64,000 nt of DNA from an uncultured Lactobacillus sp. (GTDB lineage Bacteria > Bacillota > Bacilli > Lactobacillales > Lactobacillaceae), in contig CAMLRL010000002.1 in NCBI GenBank assembly GCA_946482465.1, forward strand, positions 62,001 to 126,000, read 5' to 3'. Below are positions 20,417 to 31,119 of this stretch, in pieces. Below the pieces are notes generated by a model. It made no database searches and was not told the origin of the DNA. It saw nothing but the letters and a program-made list of their open reading frames with translations. The position numbers and the translations under genes were made by a program. Each line of letters begins with the position of its first letter. Position 1 is the first letter of the stretch.

Positions 20417-22285
20417 ATGAGTTTTAAGCAACAATGGAAATTTATCCTTGTCCTTTTTATCGGTTTAATTGGGCTTGTTTGTCAATTTGGTATTCATACT
20501 AAGAGCCTTTTTCAAATCGGTAATTTACAATTTCCCTTCGAAGCCATCCTGATAGATGTGATTGGAATAGCAATGGCACTTTCCTTACTCCTTGAAATCA
20601 TTAATGATTTTAGGTCTGGACGATATGGTGTCGATATTTTAGCTGTTATTGCCGTTGTTTCAACCATTTTAATTGGTGATATCTGGGCAGAATGGATGAT
20701 TCTAGTAATGATGACTGGTGGTGAAACACTTGAAAATTACGCTACCGGCCAAGCAGACAAAGAGCTTCGTTCATTACTAAGTAATTCTCCAACCACGGCC
20801 AACAAAATTGTCGGGAATGAATTGGTTTCAGTTGACGTTGATCAGTTGGAAATCAATGATCAAGTTTTAATCAAACCCGGTGAACAGGTTCCTGTTGATG
20901 GTAAAGTGATTGACGGTGCATCAAGCTTTGATCAATCATCACTTACAGGTGAGTCAGTCCCAGTTCAAAAAAATATTGGGGATGAATTAATGTCTGGCTC
21001 AATCAACGGTGATGTTGCAGTTAAAATGGTTGTTACTAAAAAGGCGAGTGACTCAGAATATCAAACGATTGTTTCACTTGTGGAATCTTCACAAGCAAAG
21101 CCAGCTAAATTCGTTAAAATGGCTGACCGTTACGCTGTTCCATTTACAGTTATTTCTTTAGCTATCGGTATTGCTGCATGGATTCATTCTGGTAACCCAA
21201 TTAACTTTGCGGAAGTAATGGTTGTTGCCTCCCCTTGCCCACTTTTAATTTCCGCTCCCGTTGCACTCGTTTCAGGAATGAGTTCAATGTCAAAGCACCA
21301 TATTATTGTTAAATCTGGTCCGACAATCGAAAAGCTTGCAACTGCAAAAACTTTTGCTTTTGACAAAACTGGTACATTAACAGAAAACAGGCTTGTAATC
21401 GACCAAATTGTGCCCGCAGAGAATAGTGATTTTTCAGCTGAAACTTTACAAAGCTACGCTACAAGTGTTGAACAGCAATCCAGTCATATTATTGCTGATT
21501 CACTTGTTAGTGTAACAGACAAGAAGATGCTAAAACCGGCTACTAATATTAAAGAAACAACAAGTCAAGGGGTTAGCGGAACAGTTGATGGTCATGAAGT
21601 CAAAGTTGGTAAATTAGGTTTTGTCACTTCTGAAAAGCACGCAAAATCGGTTAACTCTACTGCGATTTATATCTCAATTGATGGACAATACGCTGGCTAC
21701 ATTACTTTTAAAGATCAGGTACGTCCTGAAAGTGCTGAAACAGTTGCTCGTTTAAGACGTCAAAGTGATGCACATATGATTATGCTAACTGGTGACCATG
21801 AAGATGTTGCCAATCAGATTGGTCAAACAGTTGGTATTAAAGATATTCGCTCTAATTTGTTGCCAGCACAAAAAATAGAAGCAATTAAAGATGTAACTAA
21901 GGATAATCGCCCCGTAGTTATGACCGGTGATGGAATTAACGACGCTCCTAGTCTAACAGCTGCTGATGTTGGGATTGCGATGGGTGCCAAAGGTGCATCT
22001 GCAGCAAGTGAAAGTGCAGACGCCATTATTATGGTTAATGATTTATCCAAAATTAATGACGCCGTTGCAATTTCGAAACATACAATGAAGGTAGCAAACG
22101 TTGATGTTTTGACTGCTATCACGATTGTTATTATTATCGAGTTAGTTGCATTCACTGGTGTTATTCCGGCATTCTGGGGCGCGATCTTACAAGAAGTTGT
22201 TGACATGATTTCAATCAGTTTAGCTCTTTTAGCCAAAACTAAGCCTAAAAATCCTAAACAAACAGGTCTTGTTGCTAAAGAATAG
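20417..22285 (+). CDS. P1B-type heavy-metal ATPase with SPC metal site
   Basis: DKTGTLTEN, TGES, GDGINDAP and ASPCPLLISAPVA; no N-terminal metal-binding domain. Confidence 0.9.
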   Translation: MSFKQQWKFILVLFIGLIGLVCQFGIHTKSLFQIGNLQFPFEAILIDVIGIAMALSLLLEIINDFRSGRYGVDILAVIAVVSTILIGDIWAEWMILVMMTGGETLENYATGQADKELRSLLSNSPTTANKIVGNELVSVDVDQLEINDQVLIKPGEQVPVDGKVIDGASSFDQSSLTGESVPVQKNIGDELMSGSINGDVAVKMVVTKKASDSEYQTIVSLVESSQAKPAKFVKMADRYAVPFTVISLAIGIAAWIHSGNPINFAEVMVVASPCPLLISAPVALVSGMSSMSKHHIIVKSGPTIEKLATAKTFAFDKTGTLTENRLVIDQIVPAENSDFSAETLQSYATSVEQQSSHIIADSLVSVTDKKMLKPATNIKETTSQGVSGTVDGHEVKVGKLGFVTSEKHAKSVNSTAIYISIDGQYAGYITFKDQVRPESAETVARLRRQSDAHMIMLTGDHEDVANQIGQTVGIKDIRSNLLPAQKIEAIKDVTKDNRPVVMTGDGINDAPSLTAADVGIAMGAKGASAASESADAIIMVNDLSKINDAVAISKHTMKVANVDVLTAITIVIIIELVAFTGVIPAFWGAILQEVVDMISISLALLAKTKPKNPKQTGLVAKE

Positions 22286-22321
22286 TTTGACTAAAAACTA
22301 ATACATACTTACTACTAAAGC

Positions 22322-22352
22322 AAAAAAGAAAGGTTTTTAACCTTTCTTTTTT
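22322..22352. terminator. Bidirectional terminator
   Basis: AAAAAAGAAAGGTT-ttt-AACCTTTCTTTTTT. Confidence 0.8.
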
Positions 22353-22366
22353 ATTTCTTCCATTAA

Positions 22367-23044
22367 TTAGAGAAAACCGAGTGAATTATACAGCATATGG
22401 GCAATAATTGAGTAACGCAAATCCTTTGTCTTGGTATAAATCCATGCAAGTACACACCCAAGCGCCCAATAAACAAAAATATACTTAGTAAAGCCCGAAT
22501 CGTGAAGGACGGCAAATAGAAAACCACTAAATACTATTCCTACCCACCTATTTAAAGGAGTCTCCTTTGCAAAAAAAGTGTTGAACACCATACCCCGAAA
22601 AATGGTCTCTTCAAAAATTGGTGCTATCAAAACAATCATGGGCTTATAAAAATCACCTGCCTGTCGCGCCAATGCATCTAGCGCTGACTGATTAGCTGAT
22701 GTTGTCTTAGTACTAAGTCCCAATGCAGCCTGAACAGCTATGTTAACCAGTACCAGCAAGATGGCACCGATAAAAGAAAGCAAAAGGCGATGCCAATCCC
22801 AATGAGATTTCCTATTAAACCCCCAATCATTTTCGTTTTTTAATTGTCTGCGATACATTCCATAAACAATTAATATGCCAATAATAGTGAATAAGATAGT
22901 TATGGCAATAAAGAGCTTACTATCCAAATGATATTTTCGTTGTAGTTTAAATGGATAAAAATAAAGCAGTTGAATGAGTGAATAGATAAAAAATGACACA
23001 ATAATTGTCACAATATTACCCAGGAAATAAAAAAATCTCTTCAT
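22367..23044 (-). CDS. CPBP family intramembrane metalloprotease
   Basis: FEETIFRGMVFN and HxxxN-like motifs. Confidence 0.85.
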   Translation of the reverse strand: MKRFFYFLGNIVTIIVSFFIYSLIQLLYFYPFKLQRKYHLDSKLFIAITILFTIIGILIVYGMYRRQLKNENDWGFNRKSHWDWHRLLLSFIGAILLVLVNIAVQAALGLSTKTTSANQSALDALARQAGDFYKPMIVLIAPIFEETIFRGMVFNTFFAKETPLNRWVGIVFSGFLFAVLHDSGFTKYIFVYWALGCVLAWIYTKTKDLRYSIIAHMLYNSLGFL

Positions 23045-23300
23045 TAGTATTTTCTTCCTTCATACATTAAGTGGTGGTGATTTTCAGACTTTAACTACTA
23101 ATATTATCATATACTGACGTTAATATCTTATCATTAGGTCACCTTAGATAGATTCGATGCAGTTTTTTTGTATACCAGAATATTTCCTAGGGAATATTTT
23201 TCAAAGTGAACACAACGTGTATTTTGCTCTAGTCAATTACTATGACTTTTAACCTAGCTAATCTATAATAAGGTTAGAATATCTCTTGTAGGAGGAAAAT

Positions 23301-24389
23301 ATGTCTAACTTTGTTCAATTTTTTACTCAAAACAAGCCATTTATTTATTTGTCGCTAATTGTTTTGGCTTCTTTAGCCCTTTTTTTACTTTCATGGCTTA
23401 AAGAACCACGCCGTTTACTTAATGGCATATTATTCACAATTTTTCTTCTCTTGCTTGGTGTCTGGTTAACTGTTGCCGTTCTTTCAACCAGTTTGCGGCC
23501 GTTGATTCTAACCTACGAAGTCATTATCGTGTTGATAATTGCCATAATTACGTTAGTAACCACCTTTTCCTGGCTTTTCTTTTTGTGGAATGCTTACTTT
23601 GTCTGGAAAAGAGAAGCACATACGCTATCAAATTTATTGACGCTCTTCATTGGTATTGCACTACTTGTTTCTTGGTTAATTATTTTTATTGCACCATTTA
23701 GCAAACTGCCTTCCTGGCAAAAGACTTTAATATATACACCTTCTGCAGTAGTAAACTACCTATTATTAGTCGCTTATAACTTTCTTATTAACCTAGCACT
23801 TTACCAATTTGTACCACGTCAATATAATCAAGACTACCTCATTGTTTTAGGGGCTGGCTTAGCAAAAGGTGAGACTGTTACCCCGCTTCTTGCTAGTCGC
23901 ATTAATCGAGCAATTCAATATGCGCAAAAACAGGTCGACAAAGGAAGGAAAATGCCAAAATTAATTATGTCTGGTGGTCAAGGAGGAGATGAAAAGATTC
24001 CGGAAGCCAAAGCAATGGCCGAATACGCAATCGGTCGTGGTATTAGTCCTGAATCTATCTTATTAGAAGATAAATCAAAAAATACTTACCAAAATATGCA
24101 ATTTTCAGCCAAAGTAGCAGCAAAAGACTTTGGCGGCGAAAAATATCGTGCCAAATTTTTCAGTAATAACTACCATATTTTTCGTGCCGCTTTATTTGCT
24201 AAAGCGGCTGGACTGAATGCAAACGGAGTTGGTTCATACACAAGATTTTATTTCTTGCCCAATGCAATCGTCCGCGAATTTGCAGCTATTTTGGTTACCA
24301 ATAAAAAGCGTCATATCATAGTGATTAGCTTAATAATTCTTTTCTTCCTAATATATGCACTATTGCAATATACTAAAATCGCACAATAA
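23301..24389 (+). CDS. YdcF/DUF218 family membrane protein
   Basis: YLIVLGAGLAKGETVTPLLASRI; NTYQNMQFS. Confidence 0.85.
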   Translation: MSNFVQFFTQNKPFIYLSLIVLASLALFLLSWLKEPRRLLNGILFTIFLLLLGVWLTVAVLSTSLRPLILTYEVIIVLIIAIITLVTTFSWLFFLWNAYFVWKREAHTLSNLLTLFIGIALLVSWLIIFIAPFSKLPSWQKTLIYTPSAVVNYLLLVAYNFLINLALYQFVPRQYNQDYLIVLGAGLAKGETVTPLLASRINRAIQYAQKQVDKGRKMPKLIMSGGQGGDEKIPEAKAMAEYAIGRGISPESILLEDKSKNTYQNMQFSAKVAAKDFGGEKYRAKFFSNNYHIFRAALFAKAAGLNANGVGSYTRFYFLPNAIVREFAAILVTNKKRHIIVISLIILFFLIYALLQYTKIAQ

Positions 24390-24569
24390 CTCAGATAAAA
24401 AGTCTCTAATTTGTTTAAGAGACTTTTTTAGTTGCTAAATTTAAAAAAATTAAATTGAGGATGGCTTTTTTTAACTAATTGGCTTAATATAATAAGAATT
24501 TTAGTGTTACTTATTTATAAGTGCTAAATTATTTTTATGAATTAATAAAAAGGAAAAGAGAAATATCTC

Positions 24570-26915
24570 ATGCTTCAATTAAAAAACTTGCGTAAGTCTT
24601 ACCACGTTGGTGATACTACGACTAAAGCGTTGGACGATGTCTCAATTTCGTTTCGCAATCAAGAATTTGTCGCAATTCTAGGCCCCAGCGGTTCTGGTAA
24701 AACGACAATGTTAAACGTTATTGGTGGACTAGATCGTTACGATAGCGGCGATTTGATTATTAATGGTAAATCCACTAAGAATTTCAAAGAAACTGATTGG
24801 GACGCATATCGTAATAACTCGGTTGGTTTTGTTTTTCAAAATTACAATCTAATCTCACATCTATCAATCATTGCCAACGTTGAATTAGGAATGAACTTAT
24901 CTGGTGTTCCTGCTTCAGAAAGACACCAACGTGCAGTTGATGCTTTAACACAAGTCGGCTTAAAAGATCACATTTCGAAGAATCCTAACCAACTATCTGG
25001 TGGGCAAATGCAGCGTGTAGCAATTGCTCGTGCCTTAGCAAATGATCCTGATATTTTACTTTGTGACGAGCCAACTGGTGCTCTCGATACCGAGACTTCT
25101 GAACAAATCATGAAGCTAATTCAGAACTTGTCAAAAGATCGGTTAGTGGTCATGGTCACACACAACCCAGAGCTAGCAAAGGAATACGCAACTAGGATTG
25201 TTAACTTCCAAGACGGTAAAATTTTAGATGATTCAAATCCATTCACACCAAAAGATGAAAAAGACACATTTAACTTAAAGCGTACAAAGATGTCTTATTG
25301 GAATGCTATCAAGTTAAGTTTTACCAATATTATGACCAAAAAAGGTCGTACAACTTTAACAGCTTTTGCTTCAAGTATCGGTATCATTTCCATTGCCATC
25401 GTTTTATCGCTATCCAATGGCTTTCAGAAGCAAATTGATACTACGATGAGTAAGGCACTTGCCAAATATCCTGTTACAATCTCGCAAACGGCCACGGACG
25501 TTAATAGTATCAGTGACCGTGATGATTCAGAAAAGAACGTTAAAAATCGTGGCTATTTAACTGCTAAAAAGGATAAATTGCAGCAATCGGCACATAAAAA
25601 TAAAATTACGCAAAAATACGTCGATTACGTAAAGAAGATTAATCCTGAATATGCTAACAATATTTCTTATCAAGTTGGTGTTAACCTCAATCTGATTGGT
25701 AAGGAAAATGGTAAAGTTAAGCCTGTTCAATTTTCACCACTACCTGCTGGTACGGCTGCTTCTCAAGCGTACGAGCAAATGCAGTCTCAAGCAGCAAGCA
25801 TGTCCTTTATGGGTTCAACCGTCTTTCCAACCTCATTAGATAAGAAAAAAGGTAACTTCTTAAAGGATAACTACCAATTACTATCTGGAGCTTGGCCGTC
25901 CAAACCAACTGATTTAGTTATGGTCGTTGATAACAAGAACTCCCTTAACATTAATATTCTGAAAAATCTGGGCATTAAAGCTAAGGCAGATGAGAAACTT
26001 AATTTTAATAAGTTAATTGGTAAAGAATTCAAAGTGGTCGACAATAATGACTACTACCAAGAACTACCTACTGGTATGTTTGTCCCACAAAAGCCTGACC
26101 AGGCAATGTACAACAACAGCAAAATTAAGTTACGCATCGTTAGTGTAATAAGACCAAAGAATAAGGATTCAATGGCTCTATTATCAAGCGGAATTGCATA
26201 TAGTGATCGTTTGGCTGTTAAGGTTATCAAGCAGAACCAAAATTCTGCTATTGTAAAGGCACAAAAGAAATCTGACCGTAATGTAATGACTGGTCAAAAC
26301 ATGAATGGCAATGCTAAAAAGCTGATGATGCAATCGATTGGTGGTTCTTCTCTTCCTGCCGGTATTATGATTTATCCAAATGATTTTGATTCAAAAGATA
26401 AAGTCTTAGATTACCTTGATCAATGGAATAAGGGTAAAAAGAAACAAGATAAAATCATCTACACTGACATGTCAAGTGCCGTTACCTCTATGACAGGTGG
26501 TTTGTTAAGTGGTATCACAGCTGTGTTAATTGCCTTTGCAGCCATTTCACTTGTCACTTCAATGATTATGATTGGTATTTTAACTTACACTTCAGTTTTG
26601 GAGCGAACAAAAGAAATTGGTATTTTAAAGGCTTTAGGTGCACGTAAAAAAGACATCACGCGCGTCTTTGATGCAGAAACATTTATCCTTGGTATATTCT
26701 CAGGTGTCTTGGGTGTAGTGATTGCTCAATTACTCGTCTTCCCTATCAACAGCATTTTATATTCAATGACTGACTTGGCAAATGTTGCTCAATTAAATCC
26801 TGTACACGCCTTGATTTTAATTGTCATTTCTACTATTTTAACGATGCTAGGCGGACACCTTCCTGCAAGAATGGCAGCTAAGAAAGATGCTGCAATTGCA
26901 CTAAGAAGTGAATAA
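24570..26915 (+). CDS. ABC transporter, fused ATP-binding and MacB/FtsX-type permease
   Basis: Walker [25 protein letters not shown], FtsX domain with [17 protein letters not shown]. Confidence 0.92.
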   Translation: MLQLKNLRKSYHVGDTTTKALDDVSISFRNQEFVAILGPSGSGKTTMLNVIGGLDRYDSGDLIINGKSTKNFKETDWDAYRNNSVGFVFQNYNLISHLSIIANVELGMNLSGVPASERHQRAVDALTQVGLKDHISKNPNQLSGGQMQRVAIARALANDPDILLCDEPTGALDTETSEQIMKLIQNLSKDRLVVMVTHNPELAKEYATRIVNFQDGKILDDSNPFTPKDEKDTFNLKRTKMSYWNAIKLSFTNIMTKKGRTTLTAFASSIGIISIAIVLSLSNGFQKQIDTTMSKALAKYPVTISQTATDVNSISDRDDSEKNVKNRGYLTAKKDKLQQSAHKNKITQKYVDYVKKINPEYANNISYQVGVNLNLIGKENGKVKPVQFSPLPAGTAASQAYEQMQSQAASMSFMGSTVFPTSLDKKKGNFLKDNYQLLSGAWPSKPTDLVMVVDNKNSLNINILKNLGIKAKADEKLNFNKLIGKEFKVVDNNDYYQELPTGMFVPQKPDQAMYNNSKIKLRIVSVIRPKNKDSMALLSSGIAYSDRLAVKVIKQNQNSAIVKAQKKSDRNVMTGQNMNGNAKKLMMQSIGGSSLPAGIMIYPNDFDSKDKVLDYLDQWNKGKKKQDKIIYTDMSSAVTSMTGGLLSGITAVLIAFAAISLVTSMIMIGILTYTSVLERTKEIGILKALGARKKDITRVFDAETFILGIFSGVLGVVIAQLLVFPINSILYSMTDLANVAQLNPVHALILIVISTILTMLGGHLPARMAAKKDAAIALRSE

Positions 26916-26934
26916 TCGCTGATTCCCTTTAATT

Positions 26935-26983
26935 AGTCTCAAATAATGTTACATGTGAAACAAACATTATTTGGGACTTTTTT
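26935..26983 (+). terminator. Strong 16-bp terminator with a parS-like sequence in its loop
   Basis: AGTCTCAAATAATGTT-acatgtgaaaca-AACATTATTTGGGACTTTTTT; one G-T wobble. Confidence 0.85.
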
Positions 26984-27060
26984 GTTATCAAAATTAGCCT
27001 TAGTTAAAAATGCGTCCAGAGTGAAACCTATTTTAGTTGGAAAATATTTAACAAAGCTAA

Positions 27061-27090
27061 TTGACAAATTGGCATATACCAATTTATAAT
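27061..27090 (+). promoter_or_regulatory. nagB promoter with GntR/NagR-type operator in the spacer
   Basis: TTGACA-AATTGGCATATACCAATT-TATAAT; the near-palindrome fills the 18-nt spacer. Confidence 0.7.
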
Positions 27091-27117
27091 GAATTTAACT
27101 TAATTGGAGGCTCAACT

Positions 27118-27843
27118 ATGAAAATTATCATTACAAACAACAAAGAAAAAGGTAGTACTGAAGGCTTTAAGCTATTTAAAAAAAGCATTGAAAATGGTGC
27201 TAAGGTAATCGGCTTAGCAACCGGCTCTACCCCTGTAGCTCTATACAACGAATGGACTCAAAGTGATCTTGATAATAGCAATCTTATTAGTATCAACCTT
27301 GATGAATATACTGGTTTAACTCCTGATAATGATCAAAGTTACCACTACTTTATGCAAAAAAATCTTTTTGACAAGAAGCCATTCAAGAAATCATATATTC
27401 CAGATGGTATTAAAGCCATTAACGACCCTCAAGGTGCTTCTGATGACTACAACAAAATTATTGAAGAAAACCCAATTGATATTCAATTATTAGGTCTTGG
27501 TCAAAATGGTCATATTGCTTTTAATGAACCAGGCACTTCTTTTGATTCTGTCACTCACGAAGTCAAGTTAACTGAGAGTACTATTCAAGCTAATTCACGC
27601 TTTTTCCGCAATATTGATGATGTGCCAAAATCAGCAATTTGTATGGGAATTGCTAACATCATGAGTGCAAAGGAAATCGTTATTATGGCTTTTGGTGAAA
27701 ATAAAGCTGATGCCGTTAAGAAAATGGTCGAAGGTCCTGTAACTGAAGACGTTCCTGCTTCCGTTTTACAAAATCACTCTAATGTCACATTAATTATTGA
27801 CGATGCTGCTGCAAGCAAGCTCAGTGAAGAATCAAAGAACTAA
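27118..27843 (+). CDS. nagB: Glucosamine-6-phosphate deaminase
   Basis: [37 protein letters not shown] supports ATG at 27118. The track start at 27061 is the -35 box. Confidence 0.95.
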   Translation: MKIIITNNKEKGSTEGFKLFKKSIENGAKVIGLATGSTPVALYNEWTQSDLDNSNLISINLDEYTGLTPDNDQSYHYFMQKNLFDKKPFKKSYIPDGIKAINDPQGASDDYNKIIEENPIDIQLLGLGQNGHIAFNEPGTSFDSVTHEVKLTESTIQANSRFFRNIDDVPKSAICMGIANIMSAKEIVIMAFGENKADAVKKMVEGPVTEDVPASVLQNHSNVTLIIDDAAASKLSEESKN

Positions 27844-28005
27844 TTAGACAACTTAACTAACAGATTAAAAACGATGCAAACTTGCATCGTTTTTTTGTGC
27901 CACTAATATTCCGTGTTAGCGCTGTATATAAACAGGTGCATATCACTAACGCTAACAAAATAATCCGTATTATGATTAGGTTAGAGCATGAGAGGATGTG
28001 ATAAA

Positions 28006-28560
28006 TTGAAACGAAGTAAAAAATGGTTACTGGTAGTTTTTCTGCTTTTACTACTGCCTCTGCCAATTTATCTCTTATGGGAAACTAGTGGTTTTTGGCA
28101 AAAGTATTTAAGGCTTAGCATCCCCAAAATGGGTACATTAAATCCCATTTTCGAATGGTATCTAATCGGTGCTAGTGCCATTGTTCTTTTGGCTTTAATC
28201 ATTAGTTTATTAATCATTCTATTCTGGCCAGTTCAGCGCTACTTCACCTTAATTCATAAACGCGATGGACAAGTCAGAGTTAATAGTAAGGCGATTAACG
28301 GTTACGTCATGAATTCTTTATCTGAATTACCTTTTATTAATAAAGCAAAAGTTGATTCTAAGCTTACTAATCATAAGATCAAAATTAGGATTAGTGGCAA
28401 TTTAGGACATGGCGACAACGTTAACGCTGTTCTTGAGCAATACCTTGAAGAGCTTAAAGGTAATCTTAGTCAACTTTTGGGAATCGAGCAGAAACCAAAA
28501 ATCAAAATTAAGTTTGTTAACTATCAAAACTCTGATAAGCCCGAGACACGCGTTCAATAA
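28006..28560 (+). CDS. amaP: Alkaline shock response membrane anchor protein AmaP-like
   Basis: Two N-terminal TM helices, operon with DUF2273 and Asp23; TTG start after AGAGGATG. Confidence 0.75.
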   Translation: MKRSKKWLLVVFLLLLLPLPIYLLWETSGFWQKYLRLSIPKMGTLNPIFEWYLIGASAIVLLALIISLLIILFWPVQRYFTLIHKRDGQVRVNSKAINGYVMNSLSELPFINKAKVDSKLTNHKIKIRISGNLGHGDNVNAVLEQYLEELKGNLSQLLGIEQKPKIKIKFVNYQNSDKPETRVQ

Positions 28561-28571
28561 AGGAGGCAAAA

Positions 28572-28760
28572 ATGAATAAAATTTTGCAGGAACACCTCCC
28601 AGAAATATGCGGTGCAGTAATCGGCTTGTTACTAGCATTTTGTTTTTTGGGATTAGGCTTTTTTAAAACTATTTTTGTCATTGTATTACTAGTATTAGGC
28701 TTTCTAGCTGGGCATTATTGGCCCCTGCTAAAAAGCTTGGTAAGTAAACAACAACATTAA
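28572..28760 (+). CDS. DUF2273 small membrane protein
   Basis: 62 aa, two TM helices, between amaP and asp23. Confidence 0.75.
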   Translation: MNKILQEHLPEICGAVIGLLLAFCFLGLGFFKTIFVIVLLVLGFLAGHYWPLLKSLVSKQQH

Positions 28761-28780
28761 ATGAAAGGAATTTAATCATT

Positions 28781-29281
28781 ATGGTACAAAATAACAACAA
28801 CTCAAAACAAGAAGTTAAAGGCGATTTAACATATGACTCTAAAGTAATCCAAAAGATTGTCGGCATTGCTTTGGCAGACGTTAAAGGACTATTAACTGTT
28901 AATGGCGGCTTCTTCTCTAACTTAGCTGATAAGATTGTTAACAGTGATGACGTAACTAATGGTGTTAACGTCGAAGTCGGTAAAAAGCAAGTTGCTGTCG
29001 ACATTGAAATCGTTGCAGAATATGGAACTAACATTCCTAAACTTTATGACGAAATTAGACAAAAGATTTATGACAAGGTTAAAGAAATGACAGGCTTGGA
29101 TACTGTTGAAGTTAACGTTACAGTAGTTGATATCAAGACTAAGGAAGAACATGAAAAGGACTCTGTCAGCTTGCAAGATCGTCTAACCGGTGCCACTCAA
29201 GACGCCAAAGAAAAGATTGACGAACAAAAAGATAAGGCTGAAGATAAAAAAGAAGGAAAGAAAGAAGATCGCGTTAAGTAA
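28781..29281 (+). CDS. asp23: Asp23/Gls24 family envelope stress protein
   Basis: LTYDSKVIQKIVGIALADVKGLLTVNGGFF. Confidence 0.9.
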   Translation: MVQNNNNSKQEVKGDLTYDSKVIQKIVGIALADVKGLLTVNGGFFSNLADKIVNSDDVTNGVNVEVGKKQVAVDIEIVAEYGTNIPKLYDEIRQKIYDKVKEMTGLDTVEVNVTVVDIKTKEEHEKDSVSLQDRLTGATQDAKEKIDEQKDKAEDKKEGKKEDRVK

Positions 29282-29302
29282 CGTGTCTCAACCAACCTAT
29301 TC

Positions 29303-29340
29303 AAAAAGTGAAGTGTTTCAAACTATGCACTTCACTTTTT
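29303..29340 (+). terminator. asp23 operon terminator
   Basis: AAAAAGTGAAGTG ... CACTTCACTTTTT. Confidence 0.85.
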
Positions 29341-29350
29341 GTTTTACTTT

Positions 29351-29366
29351 AGTTTCACGTGTAACA
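29351..29366. promoter_or_regulatory. parS-like site (TGTTACACGTGAAACT on minus strand)
   Basis: Matches TGTTNCACGTGAAACA except the last base. Confidence 0.65.
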
Positions 29367-29557
29367 CTTCTTAAATCTTTTTATCTTGAAAATATATATT
29401 TACATATCTTTATCAAACTATAAGCAATTTTTTTTAGTCTGCACTATGCAAAATCACTTGACATTTTTGCCCCAATGCAAATTAAATTTCTTCTTGTTTA
29501 CCACTATATCTCGTATTAAACTAGATATTAATCTATATATTGTATTTAAGAAAGAGC

Positions 29558-30208
29558 GTGATTCAAGTTATTGTTTTAAGCGGGCCTATTGGAGCCGGTA
29601 AATCCAGTTTAACCAGTATTTTAGCTGAACATTTAGGAACTCAAGCCTTTTATGAAGGCGTTGATAGTAATCCGGTTCTTCCTTTATATTACCAGGACAT
29701 GAAACGGTACACTTTTTTGCTTAACATTTATCTGCTTAACCACCGGTTAGCACAAATCAATCAAGCAGTTAAAGAGAAAAATAGTGTTTCTGACCGTTCT
29801 ATTTACGAAGATGCCCTCTTTTTCCAAATGAATGCGGAAAGCAATGTCGCTGATCCTACCGAATTTAAGATTTACGACAGTTTACTTGAAAACATGATGG
29901 AAGATACCCCAGGAAATCCTAGTAAAAAGCCGGATCTCTTGATCTATATCCGTGTATCATTAGATACCATGCTAAAACGTATCGAGAAGCGTGGTCGGTC
30001 TTATGAGCAAATCTCGACTGATCCCAGTTTGAAAAATTACTATGCGCGCTTAATTCGCTATTATGAGCCTTGGTACGAAAAGTATGATGCCTCACCTAAG
30101 ATTGTAATTGACGGTGACAAGTATGACTTTATCGGTGATGAAGACGCTAAAAGGGAAGTTTTAAGCCAGATAGATAGTAAGCTGCGTGAAATTGGCAGTC
30201 TAGAATAA
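29558..30208 (+). CDS. Deoxynucleoside kinase (dAK-type subunit)
   Basis: [45 protein letters not shown] start at 29558. Confidence 0.88.
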   Translation: MIQVIVLSGPIGAGKSSLTSILAEHLGTQAFYEGVDSNPVLPLYYQDMKRYTFLLNIYLLNHRLAQINQAVKEKNSVSDRSIYEDALFFQMNAESNVADPTEFKIYDSLLENMMEDTPGNPSKKPDLLIYIRVSLDTMLKRIEKRGRSYEQISTDPSLKNYYARLIRYYEPWYEKYDASPKIVIDGDKYDFIGDEDAKREVLSQIDSKLREIGSLE

Positions 30209-30216
30209 GAAGGAAC

Positions 30217-30906
30217 GTGATGACAGTTATTGTTTTAAGTGGCCCTATTGGAGCCGGCAAATCCAGTTTAACCAGTATTTTAGCCAAATATTTAGGAACT
30301 AAGCCATTTTACGAAAGTGTTGACGATAATCCAGTCTTACCACTTTTTTACGCTGATCCTAAAAAGTATGCGTTTCTGCTTCAGGTGTTTTTCCTTAATA
30401 CACGTTTTCGCAGCATTAAGGACGCATTAACCGACGATAATAACGTGCTTGATCGTTCCATTTATGAAGATGCACTCTTCTTCCAAATGAATGCCGATAT
30501 TGGACGTGCAACTAAAGAAGAAGTTGACACTTACTATGAGCTTTTAAACAATATGATGAATGAGCTCAAAAATATGCCAAAAAAGAACCCTGATTTGCTC
30601 GTCCATATCAATGTTTCATACGAGACGATGCTTAAACGTATTCAAAAGCGTGGCCGCCCGTATGAACAGCTTAGTTATGATTCAACGCTTGAAGATTATT
30701 ACAAACGACTATTACGTTATTACAAGCCTTGGTATGAAAAGTATGATTATTCACCTAAAATGGAAATTAATGGTGATGAGCTTGATTTTATGACCAATGA
30801 ACATGATCGTGAGATTGTTTTAAATCAAATTGTCGATAAATTAAAAGAGATTGGTAAATTACCTGAATCATGGGATAAGCCAACCAAGGTCGAACTTGAT
30901 GCATAA
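30217..30906 (+). CDS. Deoxynucleoside kinase (dGK-type subunit)
   Basis: [44 protein letters not shown]; adjacent paralog. Confidence 0.9.
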   Translation: MMTVIVLSGPIGAGKSSLTSILAKYLGTKPFYESVDDNPVLPLFYADPKKYAFLLQVFFLNTRFRSIKDALTDDNNVLDRSIYEDALFFQMNADIGRATKEEVDTYYELLNNMMNELKNMPKKNPDLLVHINVSYETMLKRIQKRGRPYEQLSYDSTLEDYYKRLLRYYKPWYEKYDYSPKMEINGDELDFMTNEHDREIVLNQIVDKLKEIGKLPESWDKPTKVELDA

Positions 30907-30938
30907 TCAGTAAAGCAATCAACTTGCATATAGTAGTG

Positions 30939-30979
30939 AAAAGCCGTTTTTAGATATTTAGTCTAAAAAACGGCTTTTT
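30939..30979 (+). terminator. Terminator after the kinase pair
   Basis: AAAAGCCGTTTTTAGA ... TCTAAAAAACGGCTTTTT. Confidence 0.85.
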
Positions 30980-31119
30980 GTTTTGTTAAATTTCTTGCTG
31001 AGCAGTCTAAAATAACTTTTTACACTATTACCATTTTATTATTAAAAAAATATGTGCTATTCTATCACAAATGTAATTTTTTGCTCATTATTTCAATTTA
31101 CGCTTTAAAGGAGAATAAG

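Noticed and set aside
21823-22236. 137-aa minus-strand ORF
   Set aside because: Antisense to the P1B ATPase; low-complexity translation typical of a shadow ORF. The other long antisense ORFs over gyrB, gdpP, NCS2 and dlt genes were rejected for the same reason.
27857-28066. 69-aa minus-strand ORF
   Set aside because: Overlaps the amaP promoter and the nagB terminator; no supporting signal.
29386-29601. 71-aa ORF before the first deoxynucleoside kinase
   Set aside because: AT-rich, no RBS, overlaps the kinase start in another frame.
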